From contig NC_015671.1 of assembly GCF_000218545.1 (NCBI RefSeq), positions 1,426,001 to 1,490,000 on the forward strand: a stretch of DNA of 64,000 nucleotides, given 5' to 3'. The notes below the pieces were generated by a model. It did no database searches, had not been told where the DNA came from, and worked only from the letters and a program-made list of their open reading frames with translations. The stretch's first letter is position 1. The number at the start of each line of letters is the position of its first letter. This stretch comes from Cellulomonas gilvus ATCC 13127 (GTDB lineage Bacteria > Actinomycetota > Actinomycetes > Actinomycetales > Cellulomonadaceae). The translations under genes were made by a program, and so were the position numbers. Shown in pieces: positions 6,797-16,063 of the stretch.

Positions 6797-8955
6797 CACA
6801 GACCTCCGAGCCGCAGCAGGTAGTTGTCCAGGTCGTCGAAGGTCGTGACGCCCTGGCTGATGAGGTACGTGTCGAGCTGGTCGAAGGTCGTGATGCCCTC
6901 GGCGACGAAGAACCGGTCGAGGTCGTCGAACATCGTCGAGAGCACGACGAGGCGCAGGTACAGGGCGAGCGCTCCGGGCGACGCCTCGTGTCGCGTGCCG
7001 GCCACCAGCACCTTGGTCGAGATGCCCGTGTAGGTCGGGTCGACGAGGGTGCGCACGTCGCCGAGGCGGATGGTCGAGTCGGGCATGACCTCGACACCCT
7101 CGAGCATCGGCGCGGGGGTGGAGGTCATCGCCCGCAGCCAGTCGAGCATCTCGGCCGCGACCGCCGCGTCCTGCACCCATGGTCCGAGGTTCACGCTCAG
7201 CGCGTTGCGCGCGACCTCGGCCGCGGCGCCTGCGGCGATCGTGACCGCCTCGCCCGGCGTCGCGTGGACGTTCGCCCGCAGCACGAGGGTCGGAGCGCCC
7301 GTGCCGTCCACGGTCCACAGGGTCGTGGCAGTCGTGTTCCGGATCGAGAGGCGGACCTGCGTGGTCGACAGCGGCTCGATGGTCACGACGAGCGCGCCGC
7401 TTGCGGGCGACGCGCCGCCGCCGGATGCGGACGTCGCTGCGGCCCAGCGCGAGTAGGTCGCCGTGTCGGTCGGCCCGGCCCACAGCGCGTAGAACGGCGC
7501 GAAGTCCGACGCCGCGGCGCTCTCCAGCTGCGCGATGACCTGCACCGTCTTGCCGGCCGGGACCCGGATCGCGGCATCCGCCTGCCACACGGTCAGCCCG
7601 TAGGTGCTGGACGTCGCGATGTTCGCGGGCTGGTACGTCACCTCGACCCGGTCCGCGACGTCGGCCGTCGAGATCGACCACGGGAGGTCGACCACCCCGT
7701 CGGCGGTCACTGTCCCGGACGACGCGCCCGCGCCGCGCATCGTGTCCCGCGCGCGGTAGATGAGGTGCCCGAGCTCGTCGATCCAGACCGCACCCATCGT
7801 GGCCGCGGCGACTTCCTGAATGAGGTCCCACGCGTCGCGCTGCCCGACGCCCACGATCGCGTCGAGCGGCGATCCGGACGCGGCGATGTACGCGCTCGGG
7901 GCGGCGAACAGGGCGGGGTCGTCGGCCGTGGTGACCTGCAGCCCGTTCATCGACTCCGGGTTCACGATGGTCCAGTCGCCCATCGCGGGGTGTGTCAGCG
8001 TGACCGGCGTGCTCCACGGCGCGGTGTTGATCCCTCGCAGAGAGACGCGCGTCTGTGTGCTCGACAGACGCTCGACGCGGAACTCGACCCGCCACTCGTC
8101 GACCGTGTTGGCGGTCCGATCCCACGTGCCGAAGACCTCAGATCCGCCGGAGGCGGCGACTCGGAACGTCCCGTAGAGCGGCAGCAGGTGCAGGTACGAG
8201 CCCCCCGTCACCGTGCGCACGTGAAGGGAGGACGACCACCCGTACCTCGATGACGAGGTCCACGTGAAGTACGTCGTCGAGCCGACGGCGATCGGCGACG
8301 TCGGGACCAGGTCGGCACCGATCTCGACCGCGCCGATCTTGCCCGCCAGGCCCGTGTCCCACTGCCAGCCCGACGCGACGATGTTCGCGATGCCGCCGAC
8401 CTCGGGCACCGCGCTGCCGCACAGCGACGCCGCGAGGATTGCCGACGGCACCGGGGGCGGGACGGCGTGCCGACCGCCCGCGCGGGCTGCCGTGAAGATG
8501 ACCCACGCCGCGTCGGTGTACGCCACGTCCGTGCCGCTGCTCGCCACGAGCAGGGACGACGGCACGGTCACGGGCGCGCGCATGGACGTGATGTCGTCGA
8601 CCAGGTCGAGCATCCGCTCCGACGCGTGTGCCGACGGGGACGACATCGCGGTCGCGACCATGCGGGCGATGGGCGCGCCCTCGTCGTCGATCCGGTTCCC
8701 GTCGGGGTCGGCGTCGATCTCGACCGACCCGCCCGGCAGGATGCGCGACGTCGACCACGGCGTGCGTGCGGCGGCATCGCGGATCACGACCTGACCGGAG
8801 CCGACAGCGAACCCCGTGGCGGCGCGGACCTGTCCCGGCAGAGCCGTTCCCGACAGGTCGCGCTCGACCGCCCAGTCGGCAGCCTCGACCTCCGCGAGGC
8901 CCGCCCCCAGGTCGGCCCGGACCGTTGAGTCAGGTGTCGTCACGTACGCGACCAC
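6796..8955 (-). CDS. Minor tail protein (central tail tip/fibre)
   Basis: This 719-residue protein is encoded directly after the distal tail protein, the usual place of the central tip protein. The region around DAWDLIQEVAAATMGAVWID followed by GHLIYRARDT resembles the conserved core of actinophage minor tail proteins. Two beta-rich carbohydrate-binding-like stretches are inserted (about 190-330 and 470-580). The C-terminus ends with three copies of a 15-16-residue repeat (TTFDDLDNYLL type). The GTG at 8955 starts just past the upstream stop (TGA 8957-8959) and is preferred over the longer frame that overlaps the previous gene. Confidence 0.72.
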   Translation of the reverse strand: MVAYVTTPDSTVRADLGAGLAEVEAADWAVERDLSGTALPGQVRAATGFAVGSGQVVIRDAAARTPWSTSRILPGGSVEIDADPDGNRIDDEGAPIARMVATAMSSPSAHASERMLDLVDDITSMRAPVTVPSSLLVASSGTDVAYTDAAWVIFTAARAGGRHAVPPPVPSAILAASLCGSAVPEVGGIANIVASGWQWDTGLAGKIGAVEIGADLVPTSPIAVGSTTYFTWTSSSRYGWSSSLHVRTVTGGSYLHLLPLYGTFRVAASGGSEVFGTWDRTANTVDEWRVEFRVERLSSTQTRVSLRGINTAPWSTPVTLTHPAMGDWTIVNPESMNGLQVTTADDPALFAAPSAYIAASGSPLDAIVGVGQRDAWDLIQEVAAATMGAVWIDELGHLIYRARDTMRGAGASSGTVTADGVVDLPWSISTADVADRVEVTYQPANIATSSTYGLTVWQADAAIRVPAGKTVQVIAQLESAAASDFAPFYALWAGPTDTATYSRWAAATSASGGGASPASGALVVTIEPLSTTQVRLSIRNTTATTLWTVDGTGAPTLVLRANVHATPGEAVTIAAGAAAEVARNALSVNLGPWVQDAAVAAEMLDWLRAMTSTPAPMLEGVEVMPDSTIRLGDVRTLVDPTYTGISTKVLVAGTRHEASPGALALYLRLVVLSTMFDDLDRFFVAEGITTFDQLDTYLISQGVTTFDDLDNYLLRLGGL

Positions 8956-8956
8956 G

Positions 8957-9730
8957 TCACGCCACCCCCGGGATGCCGACCTCGCGGAGCGTGACCGTGT
9001 AGTCGGACAGGCCGTGACCCAGGAGGGGCAGCATCTGCAGCACCCGCGCCGGGTCGACGACCTGCACGCGGCACGGCGTGCCCTGCCCCGGCAGGAAGCC
9101 GCCCGTGTCGGCGAACGTGGTCCCACTCACCGCCTGCGCCAGCCGCAGGCCGGCGACCAGGCCCGACGTTATGGCGATCTCCACCTGCGGGTAGGTCGGA
9201 GCGAGCGACACCGTGAACGGGCGGGCGCCAGTTCCTGCCGGCGCGACGATGTTGACCGGGCTGCCGTAGTCGGTCCGCGTCGTGCCGAGGACGGCCCCCG
9301 CGGCCGCCTTGGTCACGCCCGTCAGCCGGTAGCGCACGCCCGACCTGCAGTAGACCGTGAACGCTGTCGGGGTCGGCAGCTCCTTGAAGTCGGGGTAGCC
9401 GCTGACCTGGACCCACTCGCCGACGACGCCCGCGGTGAACTCGGGGGCGAGCATGTTCGCCCGCGCGCCCGCCTCGTCGAGCAGCCACGCCTCGTCGAGC
9501 AGGCCCTGCGCGGCCACAGTCAGGGTCCCCACCACGGACGGCGGGGACCACGGCGACAGCGCGACCTCCCACGTGCGCGCGGCCCGCTTGGCCGTCTGCA
9601 CATACCGCGAGCCCGACAGCATCACGATGTCGCGCGACGGGCGCTCGGACGACACGGAGACGCCCGCCTGCACCTCGGGCAGTGCGATCATGTTCGACGC
9701 AGAGCCGAACCGGAACCCACTGGTGGTCAT
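8957..9730 (-). CDS. Distal tail protein
   Basis: This 257-residue, beta-rich protein lies between the tape measure and the central tip protein, the standard position of the distal tail (Dit-like) protein that closes the tube. The stretch RTWEVALSPWSPP followed by a linker and EWVQVSGYPDF resembles actinophage proteins at this position. It overlaps the tape measure stop by 4 bp. Assignment rests on order and general fold. Confidence 0.65.
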   Translation of the reverse strand: MTTSGFRFGSASNMIALPEVQAGVSVSSERPSRDIVMLSGSRYVQTAKRAARTWEVALSPWSPPSVVGTLTVAAQGLLDEAWLLDEAGARANMLAPEFTAGVVGEWVQVSGYPDFKELPTPTAFTVYCRSGVRYRLTGVTKAAAGAVLGTTRTDYGSPVNIVAPAGTGARPFTVSLAPTYPQVEIAITSGLVAGLRLAQAVSGTTFADTGGFLPGQGTPCRVQVVDPARVLQMLPLLGHGLSDYTVTLREVGIPGVA

Positions 9731-12700
9731 CGCTGGCCGAGCCCTTCGTAGGCGATCTTCCCGGACTGGTAGAGCCGCCCAACCTCACGCCGGTCCGGGG
9801 CGTAGATGGCGCGCGGCGGGTGCTGCACCCACGCCTCCTTGAGCTGGTTGCCCATGCGGTCGCCCATGCGGTCGATCTGCGCGTCGGTGAACGTCCCTGC
9901 GCCGGCAGACGCCGCAGGGACGGGCATCGCGACCGGCGACATCGGCCGAGGCGCGGACGCCACCGCGACCCCCGCTGAGGTCGCGCTGCTCGAGCCGATC
10001 GACCCGCTGATCTGCCGGGGCAGCGGGTCGAGGCCCAGCGCCCGACGGATCGCGTCCGCGTTCTGCCGGGCGAGACGCTCGATCTTCTTCGCGATCTTGT
10101 CCGCGTCGCGCTCGAGCCCGTCGACCACACCCTCGGCCGCGGACAGGCCGCCGTTGTAGAAGCCGCGCGTGACGATCTCGCCCGCCTGGTCGGAGTACTT
10201 CTTGATGTCCCCGAACGCGGTCGTGAGCTCGGTCGCCTCCCGCTGCGACAGCGACAGGATCCCGTCGGCCGCGACCGTGCCCTGCTCGACGCCCAGGCCG
10301 ATGAGCTCCTGCAGGATGACGCCCGATGCGGGGCCGAGCTTCTTCTGCACCGCCGACAGCTTGCTGCCGAACGCACGGAGCTTGGACGCGTACTGCTTGG
10401 CGCCCGCCAGGATCGAGCGGCCCGTGACCGGGACGTCGTACCCGTAGGCGTCCTTCTGCCCGAACATGCCCGACAGCCCGAAGCCGCCCTGCAGCGCCGA
10501 CGACGCGGACGCCTTGATCGACGAGAGCTCCTGCACCCGGTCGCGCGCCGCGGCCAGTCGCTCCTCGATGCGGTCCGCCTGGCCGTAGAGCTTCTTGAAC
10601 GCCGCCTCGGCCTGGTTCGCGCGGCGGGCGAATGACTCCCGCTGCGACTTCGACAAGTCCTCGTTGCCGGCGAGCCCACGCAGTTGGTCGACGAGGCCGT
10701 ACGCGCCGGACAGGCCGCTCGTGGCATCGCTCATCGTGTCGCCGCGACGTGCGTCCACGATCGCTTCCTGCCGCTGATCGAGCAGTCGCTCGAGGCGCTC
10801 CACCGCGGCGAGCCACCGCTCGCGCGCCGCGGTCCACGCCTCCATGTCGGCGTCCCGGCCGGACGACTTGTACTTGCGCCACGCCGCGTCACGGGCAGCG
10901 TCAGCCGACGACACCGCGCGGCGCGCATCACCCACCGCGCCGCCCGCCGCGAACCGCAGCAGCCCGCCCTGGATCGCGGCGCGCAGACGGTAGATCGCCC
11001 CCTGTCCGCCGGCCTTCTCGACGTCGGACGCCGTGAGCACGTGCTCGCCGTTCGACAGCATCGCCGGGATGGAGTCCGACGTGCCCGTGCCGGGGCCGAG
11101 GATCGCGCCGCCCGTCGCGTTGAACCGGACATCGGTGCCCGGCACGCGGTACTCGCGTCCACCCTGGGCGTCCACGTAGACGCGGATCCGCTGGCCGTCG
11201 TTCTTGATGAGCCAGTCGTTGATGTACCGGGTCGCGCGAGTCGTGTCGACCGCGACCTGGACGTCGATGCTCTCCGGGATCAGCCCGAGCTCGTCGGCCA
11301 GATCCTCCGCGGCCGACTTCGACATGCCCATCGCCGACGCCTGCTTGAGGAACTGGTCGCGGACCTTCTGCACCTTCGCCTGCAGGTCCTCCTGCGACGA
11401 GCCCGACTCGCGCATCGAGTCGATCAGGTCCCAGCCGGACTCGGCGATAGCGTCCAGCGCCGCAGCGTTCGCGCGGCCCTTCTCCGTCGTCGAGTCGAGC
11501 GTGTTGCCGTTCTCCTTGGCCGCGGCCGCGGCGGCGTCGATCGCCTCCTGGTAGGAACGCTGGGCGTCGCGCGTGGACAGGACGACCCCGGCCGCCTCGC
11601 GCTGCTGCTCGACCAGTTCCTTGAGTGCGTCCGTGTAGCCGTCGACCGCGAACGTGCCCGCGTCCTGGGCCGCGACGAGCCTGTCGACGGCCGAAGCGTT
11701 CTCGTCGGTCGCGGCCGCCGCGCCCTGTGCCGCCGGGCCGACCTCGCCGAGCGCGATCGCGAGGAGCGTCGCGTCGTCGGTCGCCAGGCCGGACGAGTCG
11801 GCGACGCCGATGAGCTCGTCCTTGAGCGCCGGCATGAGCTTGAGCAGCTGCTGGCCGTCCGCCGCCGTGCCGCCCGCCTGCTCGAAGAGCTCGCGGAACG
11901 CGGCTGACGCGCTCGGCAGGTCGGTCGACGCGAGCGTGCCCAGCTCGTCACCGAACGCCTGCAGCGTGTCGTACTGCTTGGTCCACTCCGTGCGGATGTC
12001 GGCGCCGACAAAGAAGTCGGCGAGGCCCTCGGTGACGCCGGTGAAGCCTTTCTCCAAGCTCTGCAGCCACCCGGTCTGCGACGCCTGGTCGATGAACTTC
12101 GAGAAGTCGTCGACCGCGTTGTCGCCCGAGAAGAAGCCCCACGCGCCGTTCTCGGTGTCGATCCTCGAGAAGATCGAGTCCACCACCGCGGCGCCGTCGG
12201 CCACCTTCCCGAGGTCCGCCGCGAGCTCCTTCGTCCCCTTGCCCGCGTCGTCGGGGCGCGAGGACATCGCGAGGAACGCCCCGCCGATCGCCAGCGCGGC
12301 GCCACCTGCGACCTTGGCCGCCTTGCCCATGTTGCGCGAGACGGCCGCCGCCGTCGTGCTCGACATGAGGTTCAGCGACTGCATGGCCGCGATGGTCTCG
12401 ACCGTCGCCACGGACAGCTTCGCCATTCCGGCCACGCCGAGCAGCACCAGGCCGCCGCCGCCGACGATCGCCATCGTCGCCGCCTGCACGCCACTGGGCA
12501 GGCTCGAGTACGCGTTCACGACGTCGGTGACGCCCTGCACCAGGTCGCGGAGGGGGCCGTTGGCGGACTCGCCAGTCTTGATGAGCGCCGTGTCGAACGC
12601 GCCGCCGAGCGCCTCGATGTCGCCCTTGAGGTTGTCGAGCTTGGTGGCGGCCGTCTCTGCCGCGTAGCCCTGGTCGTCGACCTGGTCGGTCCAGTCGCGG

Positions 12701-13641
12701 ATGGCGTCCGCGCCCTCCGCGTACAGGATCCGCGCCGTCGTGATCTGCTCGTTGCCGAACATGCGGCCGAGCGCGGCCGAGCGCTCCGCTTCGGTGAGCC
12801 CGCCGAGGCGCTGCTGCAGCTGGCCCGCGAGGGACTCGAGCCCGACGAACTTCCCCTGGGCGTCGAACGCCGAGATGTTGTACTTGTCCAACTCCTTCTG
12901 TGCCGCCGCCGTCGGGGACGTGAGCGCCATGAGCACGCCACGCAGGCCGGTCCCGGCGGAGTCCGCGAGGATGCCGTTCTGCGCGAGCAGCGCGAGGGTG
13001 CCGCTCGTCTCCTCGAGCGAGACGCCCAGCTGGGACGCGACCGGACCGACGTACTTCATGGCGAGCCCGAAGTCGCCGACCTCGCCCGCAGCCTTGCCAG
13101 CGGACGCGGCGAGCACGTCCGCGATGCGGGTCGCCTGGTCGCCCTCGAGGTTGAACTGGTTCATCGTCTGCGAGGCGATCTCGGCTGCCTTGGCGACCTC
13201 GATGCCCCCCGCCGCCGCCAGGTCGAGAGCTCCATCCAGGCCGCCAGAAAGGATGTCTGTGGCCGAGACGTTCGCCTTGGCGAGCTCGGTGATCGCGTTC
13301 GCCGCCTCGGTCGCCGAGAAGACGGTGCGCTCCCCGGCCTCCATCGCGGCGGCCCGCAGCGCGTCGATCGACTTGCGCGCGTCCTCGCCCGTGGCCGCGA
13401 CCCCGGACATCGCCTGGTCGAAGTCCGCGAACTTCTTCACCGCCAGCCCGGCGATGCCCGCGAGGCCGGCGCCGAGGGCGCCCACCCGGTTCGCCAAGGT
13501 GTCGATCTGAGCCGAGTTCTGCTGGATGCTGCGGCCGAGCTGCGTGCCGAACTGCCGCGCCGAGCTCGCGGCCGCCGTCATCTGCGCACGGAAGCCCGTC
13601 ACGTTCGCGTTCAGCTGCACGCTGACGGTGCGATCGGCCAC
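9727..13641 (-). CDS. Tape measure protein
   Basis: This is the longest gene of the prophage (1304 residues). The N-terminus (MADRTVSVQLNANVTGF, then AKKFADFDQAM-like repeats and FSATEAANAITELA) is the TP901-type tape measure domain. Hydrophobic segments occur at about 55-70, 385-415 and 440-460, as expected for a protein that passes through the membrane during DNA entry. The rest is helical and alanine-rich. Tape measures set tail length during tube assembly; at about 0.15 nm per residue the tail would be near 190 nm. It follows the tail assembly chaperones, with one oppositely oriented small ORF in the gap. Confidence 0.92.
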   Translation of the reverse strand: MADRTVSVQLNANVTGFRAQMTAAASSARQFGTQLGRSIQQNSAQIDTLANRVGALGAGLAGIAGLAVKKFADFDQAMSGVAATGEDARKSIDALRAAAMEAGERTVFSATEAANAITELAKANVSATDILSGGLDGALDLAAAGGIEVAKAAEIASQTMNQFNLEGDQATRIADVLAASAGKAAGEVGDFGLAMKYVGPVASQLGVSLEETSGTLALLAQNGILADSAGTGLRGVLMALTSPTAAAQKELDKYNISAFDAQGKFVGLESLAGQLQQRLGGLTEAERSAALGRMFGNEQITTARILYAEGADAIRDWTDQVDDQGYAAETAATKLDNLKGDIEALGGAFDTALIKTGESANGPLRDLVQGVTDVVNAYSSLPSGVQAATMAIVGGGGLVLLGVAGMAKLSVATVETIAAMQSLNLMSSTTAAAVSRNMGKAAKVAGGAALAIGGAFLAMSSRPDDAGKGTKELAADLGKVADGAAVVDSIFSRIDTENGAWGFFSGDNAVDDFSKFIDQASQTGWLQSLEKGFTGVTEGLADFFVGADIRTEWTKQYDTLQAFGDELGTLASTDLPSASAAFRELFEQAGGTAADGQQLLKLMPALKDELIGVADSSGLATDDATLLAIALGEVGPAAQGAAAATDENASAVDRLVAAQDAGTFAVDGYTDALKELVEQQREAAGVVLSTRDAQRSYQEAIDAAAAAAKENGNTLDSTTEKGRANAAALDAIAESGWDLIDSMRESGSSQEDLQAKVQKVRDQFLKQASAMGMSKSAAEDLADELGLIPESIDVQVAVDTTRATRYINDWLIKNDGQRIRVYVDAQGGREYRVPGTDVRFNATGGAILGPGTGTSDSIPAMLSNGEHVLTASDVEKAGGQGAIYRLRAAIQGGLLRFAAGGAVGDARRAVSSADAARDAAWRKYKSSGRDADMEAWTAARERWLAAVERLERLLDQRQEAIVDARRGDTMSDATSGLSGAYGLVDQLRGLAGNEDLSKSQRESFARRANQAEAAFKKLYGQADRIEERLAAARDRVQELSSIKASASSALQGGFGLSGMFGQKDAYGYDVPVTGRSILAGAKQYASKLRAFGSKLSAVQKKLGPASGVILQELIGLGVEQGTVAADGILSLSQREATELTTAFGDIKKYSDQAGEIVTRGFYNGGLSAAEGVVDGLERDADKIAKKIERLARQNADAIRRALGLDPLPRQISGSIGSSSATSAGVAVASAPRPMSPVAMPVPAASAGAGTFTDAQIDRMGDRMGNQLKEAWVQHPPRAIYAPDRREVGRLYQSGKIAYEGLGQR

Positions 13642-13685
13642 AGGTTCACCCCTCCCCGGATCGGTTCGTGCGGTTGGATGCAGGG

Positions 13686-13856
13686 ATGAGCGACGAGCAG
13701 AAGCGACGCCGGAACCCGCTAGCCCGCTGGTGCCTCGCCGTCGGCGCGGCAGTGAGCGTCATGGGTCTGGCGTTGGCCGCATCGCCCGACGGGGCCGAGC
13801 CCGTGGCGGCCATCGGCGGCGTCCTGCTCGGGCTCGGCGTCTTCTGGTCGAACTAG
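13686..13856 (+). CDS. Small membrane protein, reverse-oriented moron
   Basis: A 56-residue frame sits in the gap between the chaperone and tape measure genes, on the opposite strand. It has a basic N-terminus (SDEQKRRRNPLARW) and two hydrophobic helices (about 17-32 and 38-54). Its stop overlaps the chaperone frame's stop tail to tail. A GTG 18 nt earlier is an alternative start. The ribosome site is weak. The orientation and membrane topology suggest a gene expressed from the prophage, for example in superinfection exclusion; this is inference. Confidence 0.45.
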   Translation: MSDEQKRRRNPLARWCLAVGAAVSVMGLALAASPDGAEPVAAIGGVLLGLGVFWSN

Positions 13857-14262
13857 GGCCGCAGCGCCGCGGTCCACAGCAGCGCGTCCTCGTGCGTGGC
13901 TGTGGCGCCATACTTCGCGCGGCGTTCGACCTGCGCGCGCCGGATCGCCGTGGTGACGTGGCACCGCGTCGGGGCGGGGACGATGAGCCGGTTCTCGGCC
14001 GTGGGGTCCTGGCACACGTCCTTGTCCATGCCGCACAGCGGGCACAGGTGCGCCGACCGGTAGGCGGCGAGCGCGAGCATCCACTGCTGCTCGACGTCGT
14101 CCCACTCGACCTCGGGCCGGGATGAGACGATGCGCCCCTCGCTGTCGTGCTCGTAGACGGTCGCCGGCTCCCAGCCCTTGAAGCGCTTGTAGGAGACCCC
14201 GAGCGCCTCGGCCCGCTCGAGGTCCGCCCTCAGCGAGGCGTCGCGAGCGATGCGGTCAACGA
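13853..14262 (-). CDS. Tail assembly chaperone, frameshift extension (T domain)
   Basis: This stretch has no clear start of its own and is in the -1 frame relative to the upstream chaperone. A shift at 14263-14269 fuses it after residues APF. The extension reads LVDRIARDASLRADLERAEA, then GVSYKRFKGWEP, a motif typical of actinophage chaperone extensions, and later WDDVEQQWMLALAAYR and a zinc-like CPLCG. The fused GT-type product binds the tape measure and recruits tail tube subunits. An internal ATG at 14080 exists but would lose the conserved GWEP motif. Confidence 0.82.
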
Positions 14263-14754
14263 GAAAGGGGCGGCCGTCACCCCGCGGTTCAGGGCGAGGA
14301 GTGCGAGGGCGAACACCTGGAACTGGGCGTTCGACATCTCGTCGGCGAGGCTCATCCAGTCGGTGGCCGGGTCGAAGTCGACGGGCGAGCCGTCATGCTT
14401 GTGCGTCACCGAGACGATGCTCTCGGGCATGACCGCGTCCACGAACGTCGAGAGGTTGACGCTGTACGCCTCGTCGGCGGCGTCACCCTTGCGCGGCGGG
14501 TGCGCCGCCTCGTGCTCGGCCCAGCGCTTGTTCGACAGCGCGCGCAGGACGAACACCACGGTCGACTCGGCCATCTGCCGCTCGAGGTCCCGCAGCTGTG
14601 CGACCAGCTCGGCCTCGGAGTGCGAGGCGAGGGTCTGGCGCTTCTTGCGGACGTCGCCCAGCTCGGCGTCGAGCTGCTCGTGACGGGCGGTCAGGGCGAG
14701 GTCGGTGCAGAAGTCGATCGCCTTCTCGGCGCGCTTGATGGTCAGGCTGCTCAC
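14230..14754 (-). CDS. Tail assembly chaperone (G protein)
   Basis: This 174-residue soluble helical protein lies between the tail tube and the tape measure, the fixed place of the siphovirus tail assembly chaperone. The GTG at 14754 starts a frame beginning SSLTIKRAEKAIDFC. Near its end the frame crosses the heptamer CCCTTTC; most ribosomes would read on to the stop at 14230 and a fraction shift to make the longer product. Chaperones of this type are not in the virion. Confidence 0.82.
   Translation of the reverse strand: MSSLTIKRAEKAIDFCTDLALTARHEQLDAELGDVRKKRQTLASHSEAELVAQLRDLERQMAESTVVFVLRALSNKRWAEHEAAHPPRKGDAADEAYSVNLSTFVDAVMPESIVSVTHKHDGSPVDFDPATDWMSLADEMSNAQFQVFALALLALNRGVTAAPFSLTASLATPR
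14263..14269 (-). promoter_or_regulatory. -1 frameshift slippery heptamer CCCTTTC
   Basis: On the minus strand the codons GCC CCT TTC contain C-CCT-TTC, a perfect X-XXY-YYZ heptamer in the zero frame. The -1 frame stays open from there to 13853 and carries the conserved chaperone extension, whereas the zero frame stops 33 nt later. Confidence 0.85.
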
Positions 14755-14796
14755 GGTGGTGGGGTCCTTCCGGTGGTCACGGTGGTCACGGTGGAG

Positions 14797-14836
14797 CCCC
14801 TGGCGCCCACTCCACCGTGTCGGCGGGCGCCAGGGG
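14797..14836 (-). terminator. Hairpin after tail tube gene
   Basis: CCCCTGGCGCCC and its complement form a 12-bp stem 10 nt beyond the tail tube stop. It probably gives partial termination, so that tube protein is made in excess over the downstream tail genes. Just downstream are nearly three tandem copies of a 9-bp GGTGGTCAC unit. Confidence 0.65.
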
Positions 14837-14846
14837 TGATGAGGGG

Positions 14847-15371
14847 TCAGGGGCCGGCGACGACCGCGACCGGCCCGGCGAAGTCCTGCACGAAGGTGTT
14901 GAAGACGGACCGCGTGTAGGAGTTGGCCTCCGGCGCCATCGGGATCTTCTGGCCGACCTTGAACTTCACGATGTAGACCTCGTCGTCGGCCGCGTGCGCC
15001 GCGTCCCACGCCTTGCCGTAGCGCATGGAGAAGTACAGGACGGTGCCCTCGACGAGCATCTCGGCGAACTTGTTGCTGTCGGTCGCCGCGGCCGAGTTGG
15101 TGTTGTCGACGGCCGTCATGCCGAGCGTCACCGTCTTGCGGCCCGGCTCGTTCCGGTCGACGGTCTGGCACAGCAGCTGGACGGCGATCGAGGCCTGCTC
15201 GATCCCGATCAGGGCCGAGTCGGCGGTGAGGTAGCACGAGGCGTTCAGCCCGGCGGCTGCGTTGAGCTCGGTGTCCGCCGGGGCGTCGATGTTCGCGATC
15301 GTCGACAGGATGTCGATGCGGACGTTCCCGTCGACCGGGGTGACCGGGAGGTCGGGGGTGCCAGTGGCCAT
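14847..15371 (-). CDS. Major tail (tube) protein
   Basis: This 174-residue protein lies directly before the chaperones. It has alternating beta segments (VRIDILSTIANIDAP, then RKTVTLGMTAVDNTNS) and a long loop, consistent with the tube fold. A hairpin after the stop fits a highly expressed gene. The ATG at 15371 is preferred over an arginine-rich upstream extension. Confidence 0.75.
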   Translation of the reverse strand: MATGTPDLPVTPVDGNVRIDILSTIANIDAPADTELNAAAGLNASCYLTADSALIGIEQASIAVQLLCQTVDRNEPGRKTVTLGMTAVDNTNSAAATDSNKFAEMLVEGTVLYFSMRYGKAWDAAHAADDEVYIVKFKVGQKIPMAPEANSYTRSVFNTFVQDFAGPVAVVAGP

Positions 15372-15372
15372 G

Positions 15373-15600
15373 TCAGGACTCCTTCGTGGTGGCCGTCTCC
15401 GGGACCGCGGTCGCGGCCGCCGGCTCACGCGAGACATGGCCCGCGAGGTCGATGTGGTGCTTGGCAGGTCGCTGCCACGGCGACGGCGGGTAGCGCTTGG
15501 ACTTCACGAGCTCGAGCGACACGCCGATGCGCTTGTCGCCCTCCGGCACGTCGAACTCGTGCCGCGTCTCGAGGTCCTTGACCCGGACGTACGTCGTCAT
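15373..15600 (-). CDS. Small protein beside tail tube gene
   Basis: This 75-residue protein starts MTTYVRVKDLETRHEFDVPE, a beta-type N-terminal segment, and has a disordered Ala/Thr-rich C-terminus. Proteins of this size and start sit at the same place in related actinophages, but their function is unknown to me. Its stop ends 1 nt before the tail tube start. Confidence 0.6.
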   Translation of the reverse strand: MTTYVRVKDLETRHEFDVPEGDKRIGVSLELVKSKRYPPSPWQRPAKHHIDLAGHVSREPAAATAVPETATTKES

Positions 15601-15661
15601 GGCTGCCTCCAGGCACGCTCACGCGCCCGCGCGTCGGCGGGTGCAGGGTTCGGTCGTTCGG

Positions 15662-16063
15662 TCAGGGCGTAGGGGACGCGGCGACGGTCAGCCCGAAGTC
15701 GAGCACCGTGAAGAAGGCCGAGGTGTTCGTCGCCGGGAGCGTCACCTGCGGGTCGCGGGTGATCGGCCGAGACGACACGTGCATGAGCGGGCCGCACGTC
15801 ACCTCGTCCGCCGCGGGAGTCACGAACTCGAGGGCCGCGACCACCTGCGCGGCGAGGATGTGGCACGCCTGGTGGTTCGCCGCCGCGACGGTCACCCGCA
15901 CACGCGCACGCCGCGTGTGGACCGGGCCAGCGAGCGCACGCCGCACCGGCGTCGGCACGTCGATCGTGACGACTCGCCACGGCAGCGTTGCGCTAGCCGG
16001 AGCTTCGCCCTCGAACGTGCCGGCGGGCAGCAGCGCCAGGACCGCCTCACGCAGGCTCGTCAC
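15662..16063 (-). CDS. Tail terminator-like protein
   Basis: This 133-residue protein lies after the HK97-gp10-like gene and before the tail tube gene, the usual place of the tail completion/terminator protein. It begins with a helix (TSLREAVLALLPAGTFEG) followed by strands (RARVRVTVAAANHQACHILA), which fits that small alpha/beta fold. It overlaps the upstream stop by 4 bp. Assignment is by order. Confidence 0.6.
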   Translation of the reverse strand: MTSLREAVLALLPAGTFEGEAPASATLPWRVVTIDVPTPVRRALAGPVHTRRARVRVTVAAANHQACHILAAQVVAALEFVTPAADEVTCGPLMHVSSRPITRDPQVTLPATNTSAFFTVLDFGLTVAASPTP

